The translations under genes were made by a program, and so were the position numbers. 64,000 bases of DNA from Gracilariopsis chorda (Eukaryota; Rhodophyta; Florideophyceae; Gracilariales; Gracilariaceae): assembly GCA_003194525.1 (NCBI GenBank), contig NBIV01000268.1, positions 46,411-110,410 on the forward strand. The letters are read 5' to 3'. A model generated the notes under the pieces. It was given only the letters and a program-made list of their open reading frames with translations, ran no database searches and was not told the DNA's origin. This document shows positions 18,577-29,637 of the stretch, piece after piece. Positions within the stretch are counted from its first letter, which is position 1; each line of letters opens with the position of its first letter.

Positions 18577-19373
18577 TCATGCATTGCTGACAACCACTAA
18601 TCACAAACTTACTCATGACTGATGGGTAGTACCGACATATTTCGAAGGGCAGGTGGGGGATTGCAAACGACTGTTTATGGTCAACGAACAAGACCGTTGC
18701 GACGATGGCGTGATACGCCATCTAGAGCGCCTATCTTCCAAGACTACAGGTAGATAACATCGTCGTCCCTCTCTTGAAATTGACTTCTTTTGACACTAAG
18801 AATTATTACGTCTCCAATGGTAGACAAAAGAGGAAGCCAATGGGGGAAGAACACTTGGGCGTGAGCGTTTCAAATACTTGTACAGGTGCTCACACTACAC
18901 TGCTCTTTGAAGGAAGGAATGGCTCAGATCAGCGCAGCTATAGCTGATGATGGCGCTGTCCGACAGCTCGCTTATGTGTACTGAAACATAAGCGGTGAAC
19001 GCCTTTTAGCGAATTATGTGATCAGCGTAATGTGAACTGTAGAGGCGATGAGGTTAGCGGATCGCTAACAAGGATACTCTGGGGACAACAAGAATACAGG
19101 GTTACCACGCCTTGTTGAAAATGGCGCTCTGCCGTGGCAGCAATTCGCTTGGCCAGCTGCCCGACCAAACACTGCCCTATTGGTAGATGCCAGTATCTAG
19201 CATTGACGGGCAACAAGGACGGATTGCGTCGTGTCGCTTCTACTTCGCTGAAGAGACTTGGCAGAAGTTGCCAACGGTAAGCTACCCAAGGATGGCCAAT
19301 TCATTTAGACGCCAGCGTCCAAGACGACCCGGTTCACTTTGGACAGCTGACTGTTATCAGGTTTTCGTGTGAG
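18577..19373. other. Intergenic DNA after copia-2
   Basis: No gene, tRNA or repeat recognised. This is the flank of copia-2 and probably the upstream region of the gene at 19374. No convincing TATA box was found close to that gene. Confidence 0.5.
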
Positions 19374-20321
19374 ATGGGTTCAGGAAGGAAATTATTCAAG
19401 GCTCTAGCGGCCGGCGTCGAGAAACTTACGGAAGCCGTCAATCAACAGAACGTCGAATCCACGTCAGCTTCATTGCCGCAGCAGAATCAACCGAGCTGGC
19501 AAGGCAATACTTCTCCCACGCCCGCTCAGCAACATACGTTCCCATCCCCGAGTGGTGCACACTACAATGTTGGTGAACCGAACCAGCAGCTTGACGAAGC
19601 TGCAGCCACAAACCAATATCCCGGACCATCACCCGCTGCTAAGACCATGACATACCCCGGGCAAGCACCTGCTCCTCCCCCTCCAACACATGAACCAACA
19701 CCAGCGAGTTCCGCTCCGCATCGAAATCCCGCTTCCTCCACGCGTGACGATGAAGAGAAGAAGAAGTTTATCATATCGACACAACGACAGTTGTGGAGTA
19801 TGGTGTGCGAAATGTTAGGAACGCAACCGCCTCTTGTGAAGCTCAGCGACTCCGGTTCGGCCTCTTTCTACTGGGCGAATGAAGATGAATTGGCATTGAG
19901 TGTATATCGAGTTTACAATCATGTCATCACTGGTGGTACGTCGCCGCACCAGCGACGAGCAACTGTGGAACGCCTTTCGACTGAGTCATGGCGGAATGAC
20001 GCCCGTGTGTCCAGTTCAGTGAGACAGTTGGAGGCAGAACTTGCGGTATTAATCGTATCGTTTGCGAGTTATCGAGAGATGGTGGACGTAATGTACAGAA
20101 CATCCAAGCGCGCTGCGGAGATGCAGCAGAAGCAAACTGAGAGTGCCAGCGCGCAACAAAGCGCGGCGGCGGCTACTGCTCGAATTGAACAAGACAGGGC
20201 TCGAATAGATGCGATTATGCAACAAGCTGAGAGGGATAGAGTTAAGATTGGTCAAATAACTGGTGCGGTTCCTATGTACTATACGAATGGAGTCCCGCAT
20301 TACGGCGGAGTTCACTTCTGA
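19374..20321 (+). CDS. Gln/Pro-rich protein with C-terminal coiled coil, unknown function
   Basis: ATG in GAGATGGGT opens a 315-codon frame without stops. The protein starts MGSGRKLFK, which fits the pattern for N-terminal myristoylation (Gly2, small residue, then basic residues), so membrane attachment is possible. Residues about 25-125 are Gln/Pro/Ser/Ala-rich and probably disordered. A folded part follows (STQRQLWSMVCEMLG, SASFYWANEDELALSVYRVYNHVI). Residues about 240-295 are a Glu/Gln/Arg/Ala-rich helix likely to form a coiled coil (RAAEMQQKQTESASAQQSAA). It ends with Tyr/Gly-rich YYTNGVPHYGG. I recognise no family. It could also be a gag-like or domesticated protein, but no zinc knuckle or pol is nearby. 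Confidence 0.7.
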   Translation: MGSGRKLFKALAAGVEKLTEAVNQQNVESTSASLPQQNQPSWQGNTSPTPAQQHTFPSPSGAHYNVGEPNQQLDEAAATNQYPGPSPAAKTMTYPGQAPAPPPPTHEPTPASSAPHRNPASSTRDDEEKKKFIISTQRQLWSMVCEMLGTQPPLVKLSDSGSASFYWANEDELALSVYRVYNHVITGGTSPHQRRATVERLSTESWRNDARVSSSVRQLEAELAVLIVSFASYREMVDVMYRTSKRAAEMQQKQTESASAQQSAAAATARIEQDRARIDAIMQQAERDRVKIGQITGAVPMYYTNGVPHYGGVHF

Positions 20322-20446
20322 AGCTTAGAACAGGATAGCTTCTGTTGACGCCCTTTGCGCAGCACATCGGAAAGGTGCGAATTGAGAATTCGAGTGCGAA
20401 CTTTCTGTCAATTGGGCAAGGAGCGTTTAGAGTACAAGTTACGACC

Positions 20447-20835
20447 CGGGAGGTCGTTAAACTCGCCCAAGCAACCGGTCAGCTTGCCAGTTGCCCTCGC
20501 GGACCTGGGTGAATAGTCTTGAAAAGTCACCCGCGTAACTGCACGTACGCAGTCGGTCACGGGCCCGCTACCGGAAGAAGATCCAGCCGCTGTTTCCCTG
20601 AATTTTTCCCTCGAAGGAAGAGCTCCAAAGGAGCCTCTGGACCGGGGTTTTTTCCAGGGTTTTCTCGGAGGATCTACACTTGGATCAGACGCCGCAGCAG
20701 GTTACGCGCCGGTTCTTACCCCCGATCTTGCCGCTGAAATGAGGATTGGGCGGAAAGGATGTCGTCAATGGTTTCTTGGCGGCCAACGTGGTACATGCGA
20801 ATCGCCTTGTCGTGGTGTGCCCCTTACCCGAGGAC
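20447..20835 (+). repeat. Diverged dispersed repeat, copy A
   Basis: Starts ACCCGGGAGGTCGTTAAACTCG and ends near CGCCTTGTCGTGGTGTGCC. Copy B at 51756-52255 has the same start, the same end and scattered matches between (GGGGTTTTCT, AACGTGGTACATG). The middle is highly diverged and of different length. No coding domain is seen. It may be an old non-autonomous element or a decayed gene family. Confidence 0.6.
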
Positions 20836-21480
20836 CTCTAGAGGTTGAATGAAATGGTGGAATGAAGAAGGCAACAGTCCTCGGAAACGAAACGATTCTG
20901 CGGTTGAACACGCCTAGACACCTAATGCATTCTTAGTATAGTAGTAACCCAGTGTGTGTAGCACGACTCCGGGTTGTAGCTAATAGCTATCGTACGAAGA
21001 ACGCGTTATAGGTTGTAGGGGTCCTTAGCAAACCCCCGGGCTAACATAGAATTGATGTTACTCGTTCGTAAACAGAGAGAGAGAGTACAAGTGTATACGA
21101 AACTTTGCGCGGAATCGAGGTGAACAAACGAGCGAACGAACGAAACCCTATGACTGTTAGCCCTACGTCAGCGCAAAAACCCGTGCTATCCTAGGGATAA
21201 CCCTTCTGACGCAAAAGCTAAATAGTGGAATATTATTCGTTGAAGTTTAATTGGATTTCGACCGTCGTCGCGCAAGAACGCTGCCCTCTCTATTCGTCGA
21301 AGGGTTCCTCGGTTTGGATGACTGTTGTACTACGTGTGCATGGTTGCGCGTGGCGGGTCATTTCATCAAGTCTGGGTGACGTGGCAAAACATCATTTCTT
21401 CTCCTTTTGTGAAGGATACTTTTCGAACCGTAGAAACAAGTCAGCAATGAACTTGTTCACCCACCCATGCATTCGTACAG
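20836..21480. other. Intergenic DNA upstream of the Tudor-like gene
   Basis: No gene recognised. A short GA-dinucleotide run lies near 21075 and an imperfect GAAC tetranucleotide run near 21125-21145. Confidence 0.5.
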
Positions 21481-21487
21481 TATAAAA
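21481..21487 (+). promoter_or_regulatory. TATA box of the Tudor-like gene
   Basis: TATAAAA about 138 bp upstream of the ATG at 21625, followed by a pyrimidine-rich leader. Confidence 0.55.
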
Positions 21488-21624
21488 CAAATCACTACGC
21501 CCAGTGACCAGCATCCGCATCCTTCGCCACATCGCCGACCACCTCACTGTCGTCTCCACCCCACCGCTCACGCCAAACGAACCTCCCCTCCCTTTCATCA
21601 ACCCACTCTCACCCGCCCCCCACA

Positions 21625-21942
21625 ATGATCCGCGACAAGTACAACCACATTTTTCGCAACCATTACGAACTAGGCTCCACCGTCGAGGCAAGAAAAGGCA
21701 ACAACGCCCTTGGCAACTACTTTCCGTGCAAAGTCATCCTCGTTCGTCAAGCGCCGCTCTCCAATGAAACCGGCGTCTACGCCGAGAAAAACATAGCCGC
21801 AAAACTCGTCTTCACCCTTGGCGGCGTGCTTGATAGGAAGAAATACACTTATGATTTGCAGTACGAAGATGGTTCCGTCGACAAACATGTTCGCCCCGAT
21901 AGTATTCGTCCCGTTGTACAACCTGTACAGCACAAGCATTAA
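21625..21942 (+). CDS. Small Tudor-like domain protein
   Basis: ATG in CACAATGATC opens a 105-codon single-exon frame. The protein is one barrel-like module: GSTVEARKGNNALGNYFPCKV, then strands LVFTLGGVLDRKKYTYDLQY, then EDGSVDKHVRPDSIRPV. This fits the Tudor-like pattern G-x-VEAR ... Y(D/E)DG ... V-x-x-(D/E)-x-IRP. Such modules bind methylated Arg/Lys or partner peptides, but here the function is inferred from the fold only. A TATA box and leader precede the gene. No other domain is present, so it is a minimal single-module protein. Confidence 0.7.
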   Translation: MIRDKYNHIFRNHYELGSTVEARKGNNALGNYFPCKVILVRQAPLSNETGVYAEKNIAAKLVFTLGGVLDRKKYTYDLQYEDGSVDKHVRPDSIRPVVQPVQHKH

Positions 21943-24288
21943 CTTTCTAACTTTTTCGCCTTAGCCTCGTTTTAACTACTTACAAACCCTAATTTTGCGC
22001 GGTAAACACTAACGATTCCAGCCAGTATTCATAGCCTTGCTTCCTTCGTATAAAATCTTTCCATCAGCACCAGTTGAACCAAACACGTGATACATTACCA
22101 ACAAGTGTCACGTACACATACTGGTTTACAAGGGTACTACGTACGTCTTGACTTTCCACGACAGTCTGCGAAATAATTCATTTAAACAAAAAGGTTCGCC
22201 CGCCTCGCTTGGCACAACAGGTACCGTTTTCCTGTAGTATATCTATCTACTCACGTATACATGTTTCGGCTCCTATATCATCCATTTCTCAAACCTCTCT
22301 TCTACTTTAAACCCCCGGGAACGATACTTGGTGCGTATCGTGGCCTGAATCTATAAAGAGAACCCTTACACACAAGTACTCGGCCGACGCACTCCATCGC
22401 ATTTCTTTGAAGCTTACGCAAAAGGATACTCAGTCCTTCCTAGACCTCATATGAAAATAAAACCTAAGCAGCACTGCTGCTTGCTCTTCGGCTTTCCATA
22501 GGACCATAAGAGTGACACTTCAATCCTCTCATATACGCCGTTGGGTTTTTTAGGGGTTTTGTTTTGTTGCTTAACATGCTTCACTGTGCTTAGCAGTGCT
22601 CTACTGGCACACTTTGCCCATTTCTTGGTTACTCAACTGCTTCATATCGGAAGAGATAAGGCAATATAAACTCTTAAATCGCTCATGGCACAAGCTTGTT
22701 CTGTGTGACACGTAGTTCCATTCCCCCCGTTTGCTTTATAGTTTCTATCATGCTTGGTAGTTCTTATTCCAGACTGCTTCTCTAAGCATTCAAGGTCAAC
22801 AGATTCCCCGATTTCATCGTCCTTCTTCGCACTATACATACCTCAGTATACCAAAATTCGAGCCTTGGCGCATCTCAAGCCTGCAGCCTCCGTACAAGTC
22901 CGCAAAGTCCGCATCCAGTACGCCTCTTGTTCGTGGGACACTCGACGAACAAACTGTTCATCGCAGTCCGGAAGCGACTACTTCGTATAGACGCATTTTC
23001 TCGCATTCCGAGAGGTCGTCTCTTCCTAGAAAAGGGCATGCAACCCGAAGCCAAAATAGGCATGGGCCATAGGTGCCTGTGCGGCATTTGTTGCCGAGCT
23101 TTCAAATTGGATATCCCGAACCAGAGCAGGTTCCTTTGGCTGAGCTCTTGACAGGACTGGCTGAAAACTTCTGGACTCTACTGCTTTTCAACAAGTGATA
23201 AATAGCATCCCTTTTGATTCCCATGTCAGGCTTGCACAAACGAAAGTTGTTGATACATTTTGAGGTGGAGGACAGAGATTTCATAGCCACATTCTTCGTC
23301 TTGAGCGTTATCAATAGTATCGTGTCATTTTCTGTCCATGCCTTCTATCACTTTGTTTTTAATACCCCGCTTGTTCAAATTCTATAGATTCCAAGAGAGA
23401 AAAGCACTTGTATTGCAATCAAAGTATTTGCTAATGTTGTAGCGCTGCAAGGGCAGTCTGACCTGCTCAAAGCCCTATGAACAGGCGAGGGATCTGTGTT
23501 CTCCGTCTGACCAGTTATATTCCTATTTTTAGTCTTTTGACACCTGTGGCTGCTGCACATAGACTGTTCAAATTATCGGAATTAGCATCCAAGTCATCAG
23601 CCCAACTATGACATACCAGCAAGAAGTCGTTCTATGCAACACAAGAAGATCATTTCTGTGAGCTCTCCGCTTGGGCTGGTCGCATCTTTGTAGCCGGTAC
23701 CACCTTTGGAGAAATTCCATCCGGCGTATTCGCGTTTGATGTGCAACGTAGCCTGGGGCGTACTTCAGCAGGTGCAGAATTCGGTTGATGCTTTGCAATC
23801 CAAACGAAACCCGTCAGCTGCCATGCAGTCTGTGGCTGGGTGATATGTGCACAGAAGTTACGGTATCATGAAGTTTCTGTCGGAGATCTACATAATCGAT
23901 GCACAACATCAATTAATTATTACTTGTTTCTCCAATACACCAAGTGCCGGTATAAGGCTGTAGGTCGTGCATGTTCTACATTCAATGAATATAGATCCAA
24001 GACGTGCTGCATGCTTGAACAGCAGACGGTTTGGCTCCATTCCCTGTAAAATGGAGAATGACTAAGTCTAGTGCAACGGTGAGGGTTAGAATAACATTTA
24101 GTGTTTATTGATATCAGAATTTGTAATCATAAGCCTTAATAAGCAGTAATAGAGGGTTCTCTTGGCCGTATATTCAGTTGTTCCCATGACGCTCTACGCG
24201 CTGTACCAGAAACACTACATATCCCCTCTAAGATTGGAGAGGATCAACGTATGCAAGCCCTTCACCCAACCTAAACGCGAAAGGGCAA
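21943..24288. other. Long intergenic region without recognised genes
   Basis: Both strands have only short frames with no recognisable domain. The region is AT-richer than its surroundings and contains T-runs near 22545-22565. I see no tRNA, rRNA or transposon ends. It may hold UTRs or a non-coding transcript. Confidence 0.5.
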
Positions 24289-26019
24289 CTAAGGCAGCCG
24301 GTGAAGAACGATTCTGGAGCAGCGACCCCGCTGGCATCTACCGAGTAGACACAGCTTGCATGGGCCACAGGTTTGACCCGGTCTTTGCATTCGAATGCAT
24401 CTTCCTGAAATGCATACCGTACCCTTCAGGCACTTCCTTTTAGAGGAGCACTTTCGGCACCGAAACGGCGGGCGCGGGGAGGGGGTCTGCTTCGGCGGCG
24501 CCGCGGAGCATGTCGACGGCTGGGCACAGATCGTGCCGAGACGAATCACGAAAAGCTTATCGATGATAATCTTCTCCTTCTTTACTCGGCCGTCCTTCAC
24601 GAGCCGCACACCAAGGTCCCCTGATGTTGAGTCCACCTTGCAGTCTATGGCACTGGCTGCACTTCCCAAGATTCAAGCCCCGGCCGTTGTGCGGCTTGAA
24701 CGGTGGGTGCTTGATGCGAGTTTCCGCCTCCGAGCCCAACTTGGAACCGATGTTTCCCTCGACACCCTTTCTACCAAGAGTCACTTCAACACCAACAGCT
24801 GGTCGCACACCAACAAAGCCAACAATGCTTGCTTCAGCGCTCAAATCGTCCTTGAATTTCAAGTCAGAGCTGCGAGAGCTACCTTTGCTTGGAGGCAACA
24901 AGTTCCTGGATCTGAGACGGGCAGATGCGATTCCAGCCGTCACACGCTGTTTGGTCTCGTGCGAAGCCCGAATGCTAGCTTGGAGTGCAGCACCAATCTG
25001 TACGTCGGCAACCCAGCCCAGTTTGGCGAACGCGCCCGCACGAACGCGACCCACGAACGGAATCTTCTTAGAAAAGCCAAACTTGGGGATCGGACGCCTG
25101 AAAATCTCACCGCTCCTCTCGCGCTTTATCTTCACGTCCACAGTCAGTTACGCATTGACACGAGCCTTGAGGCTTTGTTACCACTGCACTTCGGTCTTGA
25201 GTGCCCGCTTGATCTTGAACCTGTTGATGCTTGCCGACAGCGATGCGTCTACCTTCAGCACGGCGCCCTTGAAATCTTGGACTTGTGTGAAAAGGTGGGG
25301 CGGGTAGCACTCGGAAGAGAGCCGTTAGGTATCACATTGCGAGACGTGGCCAAAAGGGAGGAAGTGCTAGCGAACAGCGGGCTGTCGTTGAAGACCGCCT
25401 TCTGCGGAAGAGCAGAGACCAACACACGCTCCTCGCTGATGTCAATGTCAATCTCGGGTGCAACCTCAGATCCGGGCACGATGCTCATACTGAGAAATGC
25501 TTGTCTTCCGCTCATGGAAACGACGTCAACGATATAGAACAGAGCGTCGTCGGCTTCGTCAACACCATCCACCGGTTGCACCTGTCCGCAATGCTTTTCC
25601 CAGTCGTCGACATCAATGACAAACGCAATACCGGCCGCAAAATCGAAGTAGTCCAGATTGTCGCCAGTACGCTGAACAGTTTCTTTGAGGGACGCCGCAT
25701 CACGGGTGCAAGAAGAAATGCTGACACCATCTTCTTCGAGTTCGTCGAAAAGAACTGAATCCTTTTTCAGCTTGACGGAAAACTGAAGCAATCGGGGAGT
25801 AGGGTGTACAAGAGACGCGGCGTTAGGCGTGCTTGTGAAAGAGTTGAATGAAGATGCACTTAACGTTGGGACTCCTGTGGAGCCGGAAATCAGGGTGTGA
25901 CCTCGGAGAACAGTGGGAGGACCAGATGCGTTAGAAACACGATGAAGCCTAGATGCAGAGACTTGGCTCGCCAACAAAACCAACAGAAGAACACAGAGGC
26001 CCTTCATTGCTATCATCAT
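24289..26019 (-). pseudogene. Secreted protein with Cys-rich C-terminus, frame broken
   Basis: ATG at 26019 (AAGATGATGATAGC) starts MMIAMKGLCVLLLVLLASQ with VSAS, a clear signal peptide, so the product would enter the secretory pathway. This frame runs to a stop at 25255. Homogeneous protein-like sequence continues in a second frame (FTQVQDFKGAVLKVDASLS, then two TAA codons, then FRRPIPKFGFSKKIPFVGRV and VGVRPAVGVEVTLGRKGVEG). It shifts again near 24665 to a third frame ending in a Cys-rich tail (CRKCSSKRKCLKGTVCISGRC, then CGPCKLCLLGRCQRGRC). A TATA box lies upstream. The middle alternates Val/Lys/Gly like beta-strand repeats. Either the gene is dead or short introns or sequencing errors explain the shifts. 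The family is not recognised; a cell-wall or defence role is possible but unsupported. Confidence 0.65.
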
Positions 26020-26144
26020 CTTCAATTGGGCGAGACGCCGGAGGTTGAGTGGAAGAAACAATGAAAGGAGATGTTCGAAAGACTAGAACTGCGCCGTGGG
26101 TTGTGTGAGAGGAATGGTTCCCGGTGAACTCCACCGTCGACCCA

Positions 26145-26151
26145 TTTTATA
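26145..26151 (-). promoter_or_regulatory. TATA box of the secreted-protein gene
   Basis: TATAAAA on - about 126 bp upstream of the ATG at 26019. Confidence 0.55.
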
Positions 26152-26874
26152 TGCACTAAAGAGATGCGGAGCTGGCAAGCAGCGCCTTATGCAATTGAGG
26201 TCGCTCTACCGCAGAGAGAATAAGGTGGTGAAGTCATTAGAAATGCAGACGATTGCGCTTAGTGAGGAACGGTCCTCTCTCTTCATGCATCTCAATGCAA
26301 AAAGCGAGCGTTGACACTCATTCTAACTCAGATCAAAGTCCAATCCGTCAGCGCAGCCTTCATCCGCGGTGCCCGTGGTTTGATGCCTTCTTGGACCTGT
26401 GCCGCATTAGCGCCCACGTCACTATTTAGCCAAATAGTGCACACAGTGGCATTATGGCTCCGCTGCCACTTGTGACAGTGGCAGCGTTTCATCATATTAT
26501 ATCCGTGCTCGGCTGGAGCAGATGGACATTCTCTTGTAAACAGAAGCTGATATCTCCCACAGGCTTGGCTTTCGTGTACCGTTGGTGCCATTGTAACTTC
26601 GATACTCTTCTACAAGGAGGTGGTCCATCTCGGTAAGTGAAACGGAACGAGCTGGAGCAAACGATGAGACGGCGCCATAACAGTCTCGCACCACTTCCAT
26701 TTTCATGATAAGATTGGCAACATTAGAGTACCTTATTTTAACGTAACATTTCGTTCGTGGCACACTTGTACAGACGTCACACCCGTGAAAGCATCGAGGC
26801 GAAATTGCTCTTTGACTGATAGGTGATGACCTCGCCAGATTTGACGAAAAGGACAAGCCGGAGTCTGGCAGCAA
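26152..26874. other. Intergenic DNA left of the Mutator element
   Basis: No gene recognised. The - strand frame that covers 26497-26994 runs into the Mutator terminal repeat and looks accidental. Confidence 0.5.
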
Positions 26875-26883
26875 CCCCCAACC
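26875..26883 (+). repeat. Left 9-bp target-site duplication of the Mutator-like element
   Basis: CCCCCAACC directly precedes the left terminal repeat and recurs at 47589-47597 directly after the right one. Nine base pairs is the characteristic length for Mutator-superfamily insertions. Confidence 0.88.
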
Positions 26884-27210
26884 GGCCAAGGCATAATCTA
26901 CACGGCGTAGCCGGCGTAGGAAGTTGATTAAAAAGGAACAGCTCAGGACGAGCTCTCCAGACAACTGACCCAGCTCAATGACCCGCATATGCACATTCTG
27001 CTGCGGCCAATCAGAGCCCTTTATTGCCCCAGTAGACCAATCAAATGAAAATGAGCATCTTAAACCAGCAACAACGCACCTCTAAGCGCGAAGTGTTCAG
27101 TCATCTTTGATCTTTCATCGCGTTCACTAAGGACACATCATTACACGGTCTTTGCCGTCGTTGACTGTCAGATCTTTGGCCTTGCCGTTACGCACTAATC
27201 ATGCCTCTTT
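26884..27210 (+). repeat. Left terminal inverted repeat of the MULE
   Basis: Begins GGCCAAGGCATAATCTACAC. Its reverse complement matches 47263-47588 through landmarks such as GTAGCCGGCGTAGGAAGTTG, CATATGCACATTCTGCTGCG and CATCGCGTTCACT. Short frames here (IN/FLRRLRRVDY-like) are by-products of the repeat. Confidence 0.9.
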
Positions 27211-27855
27211 TTTGAATTATTTACCTAACCATTTTCATTGCTGCCAGATCTCTACATACCACAATTACCTATTCCTATAGCCATCGTTGTCCCTGCATTG
27301 TGAGTCTATGAGTTCTGCGTTTCTTTTTACCAAAACCACTTCCGTCTCTGCGTTATGTTTTTTTTGCGGTACGCACTAGGCTCTTGGGATCTTTTGTCTT
27401 CTTAACTTCGTGCTTTTTTACACTTTGCGCTTGCCATTCCCGGGATATCGAATTCTCTTTATCTTTCTTCTGTGCAGTTTGTGCTTGTTCTTTTTACTTA
27501 CAATCAAGTTTGACAGAGAGAATAATTCGTTTGCTGCATCCATCCAAAGCTAATGCAATATCTCTCACTTATCAGGCAATTCGCCTTCGCCTATGTCTCT
27601 TTCAATTACCATTGCTTACAGCTGCGTACTGGGAACGTGGTGCTCTACTCTGGTTTTTACATTTACACGGCTGCACGTATCATTCTTTTCAAGCAATCCA
27701 CCTTTGTTTTTGTCTTATTCACTACCGCACACACTAATGTATGGTAACAGGGTTGCTCTACTCTGCTTTCTACTATGATGCGTTTGCACAGCTCTCCGTT
27801 TTTCTTGCACAGTTCGTACGATGCTTTCCTGTCAAATTTGTTTCACTTACGTTAG
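27211..27855. other. MULE internal DNA left of gypsy-2
   Basis: T-rich and C-rich on +, with no recognised coding content. Confidence 0.5.
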
Positions 27856-28574
27856 TGTCGAGCAATATCCCTAGGCGGGAAAGCCTTCCAAGATATTCGC
27901 AGCCTTGCTCTCTTGTGAGGTAGGCGCAACGACAGGGCTCTCCGTACTACAAGGTGTTCGGGTGTAAAATCACGGTGGCTTCCGGCTATGCCGACGGATT
28001 TGATATCACAAATCGGGTTACCAGCTGGTCAGCATAGTGCGCATGTCCGTGTGAGCAGTGTGATAGTCCACGGAGAATCCAGAAAGGGAAAAGGCAAAAA
28101 GGGCAGAAATCAGAATCAGGAGTACAACCAGGCGGATCGTAAAGAAAGCCGAAAAGACTCGGCTGTGGGGGGTGTTGCTTATTCGCCAGCACGGCAAAAC
28201 TTAATACTAATTCGAACGGCTATCTGTTCCCACAATAGAAAGTAACCCTAGCGGTAAGAACAGTGAACATTGGGCGAGCCCACGGGATAAGACAGATCAG
28301 CGGTCTTTGGTGATACTGTGCGGGTGAGTATAACGAGATCGAATGCGATGGAACCCCAGCAGGAATTGGTCACTTTGCACAGGTAATACACTCAGAGCCA
28401 AGTCACACCTTGTCTTAAATTCACGGTGAAACGTCAAAGCCGTCCTCCCTTAAGGACTATTGGGTTGCAATAAACTAAGAATAGTACTACTGTCGTGTAA
28501 CACACTTGTAGTCCACACACTTGTGTCACTTGGCGGCACTGCCGGCCACGGCAAAACAAGACACTTGTGAATCA
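27856..28574 (-). repeat. 3' LTR of gypsy-2
   Basis: On - it starts TGATTCACAAG and ends TTGCTCGACA. It aligns along its whole length with 37363-38074. A purine-rich tract (GGAGGACA on -) adjoins it at 28575-28583. Confidence 0.9.
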
Positions 28575-28594
28575 TGTCCTCCAAGAAGATTCGG

Positions 28595-29637
28595 TTTGAG
28601 CGCAAGGCGCTTTCCCGACATGTTTATTTGATTCCACACATCAATATCGAAACCGAACGGTATCTCCCGCATTAGTTGAAAGTCGTTTCGCAGTGTTACC
28701 ACCGTGGTGGGTTCAGGTTGAGGTACCCAAGCGGTGTTTCCTGGCACTTCCTCCCTGTTTAACTTTTGTAAGTTCCCACATCATTGATGATCCCAAATCT
28801 GGTTATTGGTCGTTTATTGCCGCAGAGTGGGCTACCTGCGTAGCGGTTTTAATTCGCTGGTAAGCGTATGACAACTACCATCTTTGTTTCATACCACCGA
28901 TAGTCAGGAACATCATCAAACAGCTCGACCTTGTAGTCTCATTAGGATGCCAACAAAACGTGGATAAAGTCTTATACATCTTGGATGTGATCGAACAGGT
29001 CAACTTGGATACATTTCCATGGGAAAACCGTGGTCAGTGTCCAAGAAATGCTCGTGACAAATCTCCTGGTCGCTGCGATCCAACTGCTGGGGTCTTTGTC
29101 TATACCAACCCTTATGTGGGTGCAACGGTGTCCCGTGCTCATGCATTTGAACAAGGCAGTCTTCCGCGGACCGTACCAGCGGGAAATCCGACAGGATTCG
29201 TATTTCATGACGATTACGAGCCGTCGGTCGACTTCGATGATCGGATGAAGGATGACGAGGAAAACGAGAGCGGCGGACTATACCATGGACGGATCATGGA
29301 TTCGGTTGGTCCGAGCAACGCCGGTGCATCCAAGCAATCGGGTGCTCTCGAGGGGTGCGTTTTCGTAACTCGGATGAATGAGTCGCAACATCCAAAACCT
29401 TGGAATCCTGGTACCTCCACATATTGTAAATGTTTGACAGCTCCCGGCTCTCGCCACAGCGAAATATTCTCAGTCAACCAGTCAATCTGGTGCGGACCCT
29501 TCCTCGGGATAACGTGTACTCAGTATTCGGACCTTCACGTATCGGTGATAAATCTTGCGATTGCTTCTGGATTCAAACAAACTTTTGGTTCTTCGTACTT
29601 CTTTCTTCATGATTCTTCTGTATTCTCCACTTCATAG
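28595..29637 (+). pseudogene. Antisense gene remnant of gypsy-2 (C-terminal part)
   Basis: This lies on + while gypsy-2 is on -, between the integrase end and the 3' LTR, exactly as in gypsy-1. Matching motifs in order are YLIPHINIETERYLPH (against YFIPYQNVEIEQIAPPH), AVLPPWWVQVE (ALPEWWRFHE), LPPCLTF...DDPKSGYWS (LPPVFTY...QDPRSGLWS), EWA, FIPPIVRNIIKQLDL (FLPPRVRAAIRNLDL) and PTGFVFHDDY (PVGYVDSDDY). One frameshift lies near 28680 and one TAA at 28861-28863; otherwise the frame is open to 29637. The N-terminal two thirds of the gene are missing next to the LTR. The conservation shows selection on the antisense protein before gypsy-1 and gypsy-2 diverged. Confidence 0.82.

Noticed and set aside
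20519..20737. Short Arg/Ser-rich + frame in repeat copy A
   Set aside because: No counterpart in repeat copy B, so not a conserved protein.
21060..21150. GA and GAAC short tandem runs
   Set aside because: Too short and imperfect to be a notable microsatellite; no regulatory evidence.
24395..25537. 380-codon + strand frame
   Set aside because: It lies antisense to the secreted-protein gene, starts without context and has no domain. The - strand has signal peptide, TATA box and Cys-rich tail.
26497..26994. 165-codon - strand frame, with a partner at 47410-47676
   Set aside because: The similar peptide in both places comes from translating the MULE terminal repeats, not from a gene pair.
27384..27923. 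Hydrophobic + strand frames right of the left MULE TIR
   Set aside because: They are products of T-rich DNA in overlapping frames; no signal or conserved motif.
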